Below are positions 7,707-14,426 of a DNA stretch of 38,840 bases, one piece after another. This stretch comes from Flavobacteriales bacterium. Its GTDB lineage: Bacteria > Bacteroidota > Bacteroidia > Flavobacteriales_D > Sanyastnellaceae. The stretch is taken from assembly GCA_947466425.1 (NCBI GenBank), contig CANIBZ010000022.1, forward strand, positions 1 to 38,840, given 5' to 3'. Each line of letters begins with the position of its first letter. Position 1 is the first letter of the stretch. Under the pieces are notes generated by a model, which worked only from the letters and a program-made list of their open reading frames with translations, was not told the DNA's origin and did no database searches. Position numbers and translations under genes: made by a program.

Positions 7707-8306
7707 GTGCAAATAGAACTTCAAGATATTGGAAAGAAGTTCGGTGGAAAATACATTTTTCGCCACCTGAATAGAACCTTTCATTCTGGAGATCATATTG
7801 GAATTGTAGGTCAAAATGGCTCGGGAAAATCAACACTCGTTCAAATTATTTCGGGGTACTTATCTGCGTCTGAAGGCCTAGTGACTTACGAGGGAATTCC
7901 TTCAGACCAAATCTGGAAGCAGGTCTCAATTTGCTCACCTGCTATGGGCCTTTACGAAGATTTTACGTTGTTAGAACACCTTCAATTCACGCATGGGTTG
8001 AAACCTTTCGAGTCTTCTTATTCAGTGAAAGAAATTCCGGAAATTCTTCAACTTGAAAAACACGCCAACAAGGCTCTGAAATATTTTTCAAGTGGAATGA
8101 AACAGCGTGTGAAGTTGGGAACGGCGCTCTTGTCAGATGTTTCATGTGTGTTCTTGGATGAACCCTGCGCACACCTTGATAAAGAAGCAGAAAAGTGGTT
8201 TTCGGAATTTGTAATTTCAAGCAAGAAAAACAAAACAGTTATTGTTGCTTCGAACGCCTCTGAGACTGAATTGACGGGTTGTTCAGATGTTTGGACCCTG
8301 AGTTAA
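7707..8306 (+). CDS. ABC transporter ATP-binding protein (CcmA-like), no permease nearby
   Basis: This 199-residue single-domain ATPase uses a GTG start 2 nt after the lpxA stop. Walker A is GQNGSGKST (35-43), the signature is FSSGMKQRV (127-135), and Walker B is CVFLDEP with Glu152. Two switch residues are non-canonical. The H-loop histidine position reads ASN183ASE, and the Q-loop region reads SICSPAMGLYEDF with no Gln. The short length and missing Q-loop resemble heme-exporter CcmA-type ATPases, but no permease or cytochrome c maturation gene is adjacent. Position in the lpx operon suggests an envelope role (inference). Its stop shares TTAA with the convergent DUF4301 gene. Confidence 0.85.
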   Translation: MQIELQDIGKKFGGKYIFRHLNRTFHSGDHIGIVGQNGSGKSTLVQIISGYLSASEGLVTYEGIPSDQIWKQVSICSPAMGLYEDFTLLEHLQFTHGLKPFESSYSVKEIPEILQLEKHANKALKYFSSGMKQRVKLGTALLSDVSCVFLDEPCAHLDKEAEKWFSEFVISSKKNKTVIVASNASETELTGCSDVWTLS

Positions 8307-9709
8307 ACCTTCGGCTTATGTCCGCTTCTTAGAAGGTCGTTTACTGTTTTTACTGGATGAAAAACACGAGACGGAATTTCAACAAAGACCGTATTCCAAC
8401 CCCACATACTCCCATTCCATAAACCAGGGAGTTCAATCACATTGGTTCGCGTTCCGAGCATAAGCTTTTCGCTAATCAAAGCGGCTGTTGGGTTTCGGTA
8501 GTCCTCCAAATTGTATTTGTTTCCGTTGTGGTCTAAGAAATGACAAACCAGATCTACTGGATTGAAGTGAGTTGACTTTTCAAAAACGGCAAGTTGTTCG
8601 GGGTCGTTCGTGTTGATCTGTGCTTTCTCAATGATCTGTTTCGTTTCGAATCCATCTTCGTCCTTCACCCAAAACGGTCCGCCGCCGGGCTCTCCCGTGT
8701 TTTCTACCATTCCGCATACACGTAAAGGTTTATTCAATTGTTCAAAAAGAGATGTTTTGTCATTCGATGACTTAAACCATTTTTCAAGGAATGAAACTGC
8801 TCGTGTTTCAGCGTAGTCGGTGTTATTCTCAAGATTGTGAAGCAACATGTTTCTTTCTTCAATAAGACTTAAAAGAACTCCACCCATTAATTTTCTGTAC
8901 GCAGCGACATCTGCGTGATGCGAGGCCTCGGTTATGTTATCTATGTTTTGAATGAAGACGCATTCGCCTTTTAGTTCTTGTAAATTTTTAAGCAAAGCGC
9001 CGTGCCCAGCGGGACGCAAGAAAATTTCGCCGGTTTCACTATGTGCAGGAAGGTTATTTTTATCAAATGCAGGAATATGTGTTTCGGGATCTTGAGAGCT
9101 AAATGAAATTTTTTGAATGCTTTTGCGCTGATTTTCTAAAAAAGAGCGGAAGTTATTTTCTATGTGTAAACGATGTTCGGCGGGAATGGTGAAATGAATT
9201 TCATGATTCCCGTTTTGTTGCATGTAGTGGGAACTTTCAATGCAATGCTCTGCAAACGCGGTTCTTTCTTCTTCTCCATAAGAGTGAAACGGAACAGAAC
9301 CTTTAGGAAGTGTTGCGTATCCATTTTTGAAAAGAAAAGTCAACACGCGGGAGTATCTTTCTATACCCGTTACTTCATCGTAATTCAATCCGTCTTTTTC
9401 AAAATCGAGTAGAATGGAATTGAAAAAGGGGAAGTCGCGTAAATGAAGAAAAAAGAACTCTGCTTCGTCGTTCGGATTCAATAAATCTACTCCGCTTAAA
9501 GGAGCGAACATACGTGTTGCAGCACCGGAAGCAGGCACGAATTTCTCAATGTTTAAATTTTCGTAATTCGTTTCGAACTTTTGAATAGCTTCTAAAAAAA
9601 GAGAACCTTCCAATTCAATGATACCATCGCCAATACCGCAATGACGAATGAGCTGTGCGGGCTTATTCGACACTAAGAGTTGCATTGCTAGTTCAAGTTT
9701 CATTTTCAT
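8303..9709 (-). CDS. DUF4301 family protein
   Basis: This 468-residue protein belongs to the DUF4301 family found mainly in Bacteroidota. It shows nucleotidyltransferase-like elements: FVPASGAATRMF near residue 57, resembling the N-terminal nucleotide loop of sugar-nucleotide pyrophosphorylases, and a later LRPAGHGALLKNL and QNIDNITEASH. The C-terminal part carries MVENTGEPGGGPFWV, DYRNPTAALISEKLMLGTR and ELPGLWNGSMWGWNTVFVE. The biochemical role of the family is not established; a sugar or nucleotide transferase is plausible. It is convergent with the ABC ATPase gene, sharing the 4-nt TTAA, and lies downstream of the Hpt-like gene on the same strand. Confidence 0.8.
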   Translation of the reverse strand: MKMKLELAMQLLVSNKPAQLIRHCGIGDGIIELEGSLFLEAIQKFETNYENLNIEKFVPASGAATRMFAPLSGVDLLNPNDEAEFFFLHLRDFPFFNSILLDFEKDGLNYDEVTGIERYSRVLTFLFKNGYATLPKGSVPFHSYGEEERTAFAEHCIESSHYMQQNGNHEIHFTIPAEHRLHIENNFRSFLENQRKSIQKISFSSQDPETHIPAFDKNNLPAHSETGEIFLRPAGHGALLKNLQELKGECVFIQNIDNITEASHHADVAAYRKLMGGVLLSLIEERNMLLHNLENNTDYAETRAVSFLEKWFKSSNDKTSLFEQLNKPLRVCGMVENTGEPGGGPFWVKDEDGFETKQIIEKAQINTNDPEQLAVFEKSTHFNPVDLVCHFLDHNGNKYNLEDYRNPTAALISEKLMLGTRTNVIELPGLWNGSMWGWNTVFVEIPSRVFHPVKTVNDLLRSGHKPKV

Positions 9710-9769
9710 ATTGAAAAGTAAGAACCAACAAACTTAAATAAAAAGAAAGGATATTCTGTGAAAGGAGGA

Positions 9770-10126
9770 TTAAGCTACTTCTTGAATGAGGTTAATTTTC
9801 ACCATGGTTTCGTGGAACACTGTCTCAAAACGATACTTTACCTCAGACATTTCTCCCATGCGCGCAGAATCTTCTATAGCTTGGAAAGTAAGCGCCAATT
9901 GGGGTTCTCCGAGCATAAAGAAAGCGCTTTTAACTCTTGGGGCAAAGGTAATCACACCCAAGTAATCGTTGTTTTTTATACTTGAATTAATTTCAGTAAG
10001 ACTTGCAGGAATATTCTGAAAAATTTCACGAAGAACTGTGTCCATCATTTCATTGTTTCCGTTTAATAAACGCAGAAGATTGTTTTTATCTATAGATGTT
10101 GATGGGGGAGTAGTAGATGCGATCAT
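9770..10126 (-). CDS. Hpt-domain-like protein lacking the phosphorylatable histidine
   Basis: This 118-residue all-helical protein matches the histidine phosphotransfer (Hpt) fold. The pattern is LLRLLNGNNEMMDTVLREIF, then IPASLTEINSSIKNNDYLGV, then FAPRVKSAFFMLGEPQL, then FQAIEDSARMG. Bacteroidota Hpt proteins usually read FAHKLKS or FAHKMKP at the phosphorylation site. Here the sequence is F61-A62-P63-R64-V65-K66, with Pro63 (codon CCA, 9938-9940) where His should be. The lysine and the following helix are retained. It is therefore probably a non-phosphorylated binding module rather than a relay. No histidine kinase or response regulator is adjacent. It lies divergent to galE and 60 nt upstream of DUF4301. 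Confidence 0.65.
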   Translation of the reverse strand: MIASTTPPSTSIDKNNLLRLLNGNNEMMDTVLREIFQNIPASLTEINSSIKNNDYLGVITFAPRVKSAFFMLGEPQLALTFQAIEDSARMGEMSEVKYRFETVFHETMVKINLIQEVA

Positions 10127-10194
10127 TTTCTAATTTTCCTTGAATACGCGGGAATAAAAGCAAAGGTTTCAAATAGATGGTTTTTTTATCTTTC

Positions 10195-10202
10195 TATCTT
10201 TG
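10195..10202 (+). promoter_or_regulatory. -7 promoter element of galE
   Basis: TATCTTTG matches TAnnTTTG exactly and ends 8 nt before the ATG at 10211. A GGAG lies at 10205-10208, too close to the ATG for normal Shine-Dalgarno spacing. A nearly leaderless transcript is likely. Confidence 0.6.
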
Positions 10203-10210
10203 CTGGAGTT

Positions 10211-11218
10211 ATGGAAAACAAAACGGTTTTAGTCACAGGGGGCTTGGGTTACATAGGCTCGCACACGGTTGTAGAATTGATATCAGCCGGATACTCTCCT
10301 GTAATAGTGGATAATTTGGCGAACTCAACGATTGGTAGTTTGAGCAGTTTGGAAGATTTAACGCGAGTTAAGATTGCTTTCGAGCAAGTAGACTGCACGG
10401 ACGAGTCTGAGATGCGTCGTGTTTTTTCAACTTATAAAATTAATTCAGTCATTCATTTTGCTGCGTTCAAATCTGTTGAGGAATCGCAAAAAATGCCGGA
10501 AGCCTATATGCGCAACAATGTTGGTTCAACCAAGGTTTTGTTGCAATTGATGGAAGAGTTTTCGGTAGAGCGATTTGTTTTTTCTAGCTCGTGCACGGTT
10601 TATGGCACGCCGGAAATAAATCCGGTTAGCGAAAGCACTCCCCGATTGCCGGCGGCTTCCGTTTACGGCCAAACAAAACAAGATTGTGAAGATCTAATTT
10701 TTGAAGCGGCGAAGGGCGTTCCGTTTCAATCTGTTGTGTTACGCTATTTTAATCCGGTTGGGGCTCACCCTTCCGCTAAAATTGGAGAATCAACAAACGA
10801 TGCGCCAACGAATTTAATTCCTTTGGTGTGCGAAGTGGCAACTGGGAAGCGTGCTAAATTATTTGTATTCGGAGAGGATTATGACACTCCAGACGGATCT
10901 TGTATTCGCGATTATATTCATGTTGTGGATCTTGCAAAGGCCCATGTGTTAGCGCTTAATCTTTCGAGAGATTCGAAATTGGAAATATTCAATTTAGGAG
11001 TTGGCAAAGGATACAGCGTAAAAGAAGTTTTGGACCGTTTTCAAAAGATAAACGGGGTTTCATTGAATGTAGAAATTACTGGAAGACGATCGGGTGACGT
11101 TCCTGCCATTTGGGCTGTTCCGGATTATGCTGAAAAGAAGATGGGTTGGAAGTGTCAACTAACCATTGATGACGCTTTAGCTCACGCTTGGAACTGGACG
11201 AGAACTCAGGTTAAATAA
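10211..11218 (+). CDS. galE: UDP-glucose 4-epimerase
   Basis: GalE interconverts UDP-glucose and UDP-galactose using bound NAD. The 335-residue product is an extended short-chain dehydrogenase. The NAD-binding glycine motif is GGLGYIGS (10-17). The catalytic Ser lies in FSSSCTVYG (about 124-132), and the YxxxK pair is Tyr152-GQT-Lys156. Family motifs LRYFNPVGAHPS, IRDYIHVVDLAKAH and FNLGVGKGYSV are intact. Length and motifs are those of classical GalE. The product feeds surface polysaccharide or galactose metabolism. The 3' end overlaps the convergent PAP2-like gene by 8 nt. Confidence 0.95.
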   Translation: MENKTVLVTGGLGYIGSHTVVELISAGYSPVIVDNLANSTIGSLSSLEDLTRVKIAFEQVDCTDESEMRRVFSTYKINSVIHFAAFKSVEESQKMPEAYMRNNVGSTKVLLQLMEEFSVERFVFSSSCTVYGTPEINPVSESTPRLPAASVYGQTKQDCEDLIFEAAKGVPFQSVVLRYFNPVGAHPSAKIGESTNDAPTNLIPLVCEVATGKRAKLFVFGEDYDTPDGSCIRDYIHVVDLAKAHVLALNLSRDSKLEIFNLGVGKGYSVKEVLDRFQKINGVSLNVEITGRRSGDVPAIWAVPDYAEKKMGWKCQLTIDDALAHAWNWTRTQVK

Positions 11219-11840
11219 ACCACTCTCCGCAAAGAATAACAAGGTTACACACCATACCTAAAACAAATCCAGCATAGACTTGCTGGTGGGTGTGCGCGTT
11301 GAGTCTTAACCTTGAAAATCCGGTTAGCGCAGACATTAAAAGACACGCTATAATAATGATGGAAACGTCTGCACGGTGCAAGATGCTAAGACTTATTAAT
11401 GAGCCAAACACCCCACCTTGACCTAGCATGTGCACGCTAATCTTCCAAAAGAAATTAATTGTAAGCGAAAGAAGGAGCGAAACAATAACCGAAAGAATAA
11501 ATGAAAACACCTCTGTAGGTAGTGTTGGCCCGTAATATCTTAAAAGGCCATACGACAAGAGGTAATATAAAATAACCAATAGATACGGCGCCCATCTCTC
11601 TTTACGATCATGCAAATCAATGGAAGAAACCATTTTGAATTTGATCATGATAACGATACTTACAGCGGGAGCTATGATGTTAATGCCAAGCAGCAAGAAA
11701 ACGAAGTAATCAGCTTCAACCGGTGCGATGTAGTAAGGATCAATCCATCGCACCAAAAGATAGATTACCATTGGCATTCCAAGGGGGTGGAAAATCAAAG
11801 AAAGGAATTTCGAAAATTGAATTATAAACTTTTCTTTCAT
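11211..11840 (-). CDS. PAP2-superfamily-like integral membrane protein
   Basis: This 209-residue protein has about six hydrophobic segments, for example FVFLLLGINIIAPAVSIVIM and FSFILSVIVSLLLSLTINFF. The C-terminal motif FSRLRLNAHTHQQVYAGF resembles motif 3 of PAP2 phosphatases (SRxxxxxHxxxDxxxG), but the Asp position is Val/Gln. The earlier motif region reads KISVHMLGQGGVFGS instead of the standard KxxxxxxRP and PSGH. It may dephosphorylate a lipid such as undecaprenyl pyrophosphate or phosphatidic acid, or be inactive; sequence alone does not decide. It overlaps the rpoN stop by one base (TAATG), suggesting translational coupling with rpoN, and overlaps galE by 8 nt convergently. Confidence 0.7.
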   Translation of the reverse strand: MKEKFIIQFSKFLSLIFHPLGMPMVIYLLVRWIDPYYIAPVEADYFVFLLLGINIIAPAVSIVIMIKFKMVSSIDLHDRKERWAPYLLVILYYLLSYGLLRYYGPTLPTEVFSFILSVIVSLLLSLTINFFWKISVHMLGQGGVFGSLISLSILHRADVSIIIIACLLMSALTGFSRLRLNAHTHQQVYAGFVLGMVCNLVILCGEWFI

Positions 11841-13288
11841 TACATTTCCTTTCTTAATCGAGCAACCGGAATTCCCAATTGCTCGCGGTATTTAGCAACC
11901 GTTCTGCGCGCAATGTTGTATCCTTTTGAGTTGAGCAATTTACCTAATTTTTCATCTGTGAGGGGTTTCTTTTTCTCTTCTGCACCTATTGCATCTTTCA
12001 GAATTTGTTTCACCTCTCTTGAACTCACCTCTTCTCCTTCGTCGGTTGAAAGGCTTTCCGCAAAGAAGTATTTCAACAAATATGTTCCATAAGGCGTTTG
12101 AATGTATTTGCTATTCGCCATACGGCTAATGGTTGAAATGTCCATGGTTACGCGATCGGCAATGTCTTTCAAGATCATGGGCTTCAATTTTGTTTCGTCC
12201 CCAGAAAGAAAAAATTCGCGTTGCATGGTAAGAATCGCTTCCATACAAATCATTAGCGTTTGATTTCTTTGTTGAATAGCGTCTATGAACCACTTAGCAC
12301 TTTCAATTTTTTGTTTTACGAATTGAAGGGCTTCTTTTGCTTTTGTGTCTTTAGTTTTGAGCTTAGCGTAGTGATCGAGCATACCCTTGTATTCGCGACT
12401 AATCTTTAATTCAGGCGCGTTCCTAGAATTAAGTTGAAGGCGAAGTTCATCGTTTTCTACAACCAGCATAAAGTCAGGAGTAACATGCTGCACGGTTCTA
12501 TTCGATTCTTGCATACTGTTCCCGGGCTTAGGATTTAGATGCAAGATTAGTTCAATAGAAGGCTTCAATTCTTCGTCAGTAATCCCAAGTTTTTTCGAAA
12601 TTTTATCGTAGTGTTTTTTTGTGAATTCTTCAAAATATTTTTGAATAATCACTTTGGCTAACTCTACGGTGGGAGTGTTTTTTTCTTGACGTTTTAACTG
12701 AATGAACAAACATTCACGAAGGTCTCTTGCGCCAACACCAGCGGGGTCAAGCTCTTGAATTTCTTTGAGAATTTCCTCTAATTCCGGAACGGAAGTCATG
12801 ATGTTCATGGAGAACGAAAGATCGTTGGCAACTGCTTGTAGTTCTCGGCGCAAATAGCCGTTATCATCAAGGTTTCCAATTATATATTCCGCGAGTTGTA
12901 ATTGTTCTTCATCTAAATCACGAAGCCCTATTTGCGCATAAAGCAAATCATGAAAAGTTTTTCCGGCTCCGATAGGAATGTCTCTGTCTTCTTGGTCTGC
13001 AGAGTTGTTGTTGACACTTAATTTATAATCCGGAATATCATCATCTGAAAGATATTCTGAAAAATCGAAGTCTACTTCTTGGTTGTCGTTTTCTTCTTCG
13101 TTGTTGTCTTCGTCGCGTTCGCTTTCTTCTTTTTCTTCTTCCCCCTCTTCAAGGGCCGGATTACTTTCCATTTCCTCTTTAATGCGTTGTTCTAATTCCA
13201 TGGTTGGAATTTGTAACATTTTCATCAACTGTATTTGTTGAGGAGAAAGTCTCTGTTGAAGTTTTAATTGAAGTCCTTGTTTTAGCAT
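11840..13288 (-). CDS. rpoN: RNA polymerase sigma-54 factor
   Basis: Sigma-54 directs RNA polymerase to -24/-12 promoters that need an AAA+ enhancer-binding activator. The 482-residue protein has the Gln/Leu-rich region I (LQLKLQQRLSPQQIQLMKML), an unusually acidic region II (about 48-95, rich in Glu, Asp and Asn), the core-binding domain with ELDPAGVGARDLRECL, the helix-turn-helix region (IADRVTMDISTISRMANSKY) and the RpoN box ARRTVAKYRE at 460-469. No enhancer-binding protein gene is in the window. The -7 element lies 7 nt before the start, so the message is nearly leaderless. The PAP2-like gene follows with a one-base overlap. Confidence 0.96.
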   Translation of the reverse strand: MLKQGLQLKLQQRLSPQQIQLMKMLQIPTMELEQRIKEEMESNPALEEGEEEKEESERDEDNNEEENDNQEVDFDFSEYLSDDDIPDYKLSVNNNSADQEDRDIPIGAGKTFHDLLYAQIGLRDLDEEQLQLAEYIIGNLDDNGYLRRELQAVANDLSFSMNIMTSVPELEEILKEIQELDPAGVGARDLRECLFIQLKRQEKNTPTVELAKVIIQKYFEEFTKKHYDKISKKLGITDEELKPSIELILHLNPKPGNSMQESNRTVQHVTPDFMLVVENDELRLQLNSRNAPELKISREYKGMLDHYAKLKTKDTKAKEALQFVKQKIESAKWFIDAIQQRNQTLMICMEAILTMQREFFLSGDETKLKPMILKDIADRVTMDISTISRMANSKYIQTPYGTYLLKYFFAESLSTDEGEEVSSREVKQILKDAIGAEEKKKPLTDEKLGKLLNSKGYNIARRTVAKYREQLGIPVARLRKEM

Positions 13289-13295
13289 AACATTT

Positions 13296-13303
13296 CAAAA
13301 ATA
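13296..13303 (-). promoter_or_regulatory. -7 promoter element of rpoN
   Basis: TATTTTTG on the minus strand matches TAnnTTTG exactly and ends 7 nt before the ATG at 13288. It lies within about 15 bp of the divergent -7 element at 13318-13325, so the two promoters interleave. Confidence 0.6.
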
Positions 13304-13317
13304 GTGGGAATGCGCCT

Positions 13318-13325
13318 TAAATTTG
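13318..13325 (+). promoter_or_regulatory. -7 promoter element of the metallophosphoesterase gene
   Basis: TAAATTTG matches TAnnTTTG exactly. It covers the alternative TTG start at 13323, which therefore cannot be used from this promoter and supports the ATG at 13350. Confidence 0.6.
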
Positions 13326-13349
13326 AAAAAAAGGATAACTAGAACGTCA

Positions 13350-14327
13350 ATGAATAAAATATTTCCGAAGAAAAGCGGTCTGCTTTTCATCTTGTTTGGC
13401 TCTGCTTTATTCTTATTTAGCTCGCTAATAAGTTGCAGAGAAAATGGACCCGTGTGCATTTCAGCGCCAAACTGCAAAGGGGATTCTGCCATTCGTTTTG
13501 CTGTTATTGGAGATTGGGGTTGGTATGGTCAGGCCGATCAAGTGAAAGTTGCGGCGGCTATGGAGAAAGTGGGTACTGAATGTGCTTATGATTTTATTGT
13601 TAGTACTGGGGATAATTTCTATGATGCTGGAGTAGATTCACTAGGAGATGTTTTGTGGGACCTTTCGTTTGAAAATGTTTACACCGGCGTGCATTTGCAA
13701 TGTCCTTGGTATGTTATTTTAGGTAATCATGATTATCGTGGGGCGCCTTCAGCTGAAATCGCTTATTCGAACAATAGTACAAGATGGAGATTGCCTTCTA
13801 AATATTACAGGGAGCAATTTAATTTTGGGGTTGGTGAGACCCTTGATATTTTTTTTATGGATTCAAATCCTTATCAAAAGGACTTGTTGTCCGCAGGAAA
13901 TGCATACCCAGAGCTAAACTCGATAGATACGGTTTATCAAAATGGGTGGGTTGAAGACGGACTCCGGAGTTCAACGGCAAACTGGAAATTAGTTTTTGGA
14001 CACCACCCGTTGTACACCTGTGGCATGAGAAAAACTCAGCCTCAGTATATGCGTAAGTTTGAGGGATTGTTCAACGAAACACATGTTGATGCTTACATCT
14101 GTGGGCATGAGCACGATCTTCAGGTTCATAAGCCAACAGGAACTGTCACCTATTTTGTTTCCGGTGGCGGTGGCAGTAAAAGACCAATTCAATCACCATT
14201 TGAATTTACACATTTTGCGCAATCCTCTTTGGGTTTTATGGTTGTTGAAATCTTGAACGGTAAAATGGAGGTAACGAGCTACAATGAAAACGGACAAGTT
14301 TTATATGTAGAAACCATTGTTCATTAA
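13350..14327 (+). CDS. Lipoprotein metallophosphoesterase, purple-acid-phosphatase type
   Basis: This 325-residue calcineurin-like phosphoesterase carries a lipoprotein signal peptide ending in the lipobox LISC with Cys29. The dinuclear-metal motifs are in order: GDWGWYG (54-60), GDNFYDAG (from 87), GNHDYRG (125-131), GHHPLYTCG, and GHEHDLQVHKP, followed by TYFVSGGGGS. The order and spacing resemble animal tartrate-resistant acid phosphatases. It probably hydrolyses phosphomonoesters at the cell surface or in the periplasm. The start at 13350 is chosen because the longer TTG start at 13323 lies in the -7 element. It is divergent from rpoN. Substrate is unknown. Confidence 0.88.
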   Translation: MNKIFPKKSGLLFILFGSALFLFSSLISCRENGPVCISAPNCKGDSAIRFAVIGDWGWYGQADQVKVAAAMEKVGTECAYDFIVSTGDNFYDAGVDSLGDVLWDLSFENVYTGVHLQCPWYVILGNHDYRGAPSAEIAYSNNSTRWRLPSKYYREQFNFGVGETLDIFFMDSNPYQKDLLSAGNAYPELNSIDTVYQNGWVEDGLRSSTANWKLVFGHHPLYTCGMRKTQPQYMRKFEGLFNETHVDAYICGHEHDLQVHKPTGTVTYFVSGGGGSKRPIQSPFEFTHFAQSSLGFMVVEILNGKMEVTSYNENGQVLYVETIVH

Positions 14328-14347
14328 GTCTTTATAATTTATATTTG
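14317..14347 (+). promoter_or_regulatory. Promoter of the 2039-residue secreted protein gene
   Basis: TTG at 14317-14319 and TATATTTG at 14340-14347 (exact TAnnTTTG) are 20 bp apart, within the Bacteroidota -33/-7 spacing range. The -33 lies inside the 3' end of the phosphoesterase gene. The start codon is 79 nt downstream, a long leader for this window. Confidence 0.6.
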
Positions 14348-14370
14348 CTTTGAAGTGAAAGGCGCGGAGC

Positions 14371-14389
14371 AACCTGTTAGGTTTTTTTT
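14371..14389 (+). terminator. Terminator-like hairpin between promoter and start of the giant gene
   Basis: The stem AACCT-GTT-AGGTT (14371-14383) runs into a tract of eight T ending at 14389. It could end the phosphoesterase transcript, or act as an attenuator in the leader of the giant gene, since it lies after the promoter and before the start codon. Confidence 0.5.
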
Positions 14390-14426
14390 TCGTCTTTGAT
14401 TCAAGACCTTACAAAAGCCTGTTATT

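Noticed and set aside
13323-13349. TTG start of the metallophosphoesterase at 13323
   Set aside because: It lies in the -7 element TAAATTTG; the ATG at 13350 gives a normal lipoprotein signal peptide.
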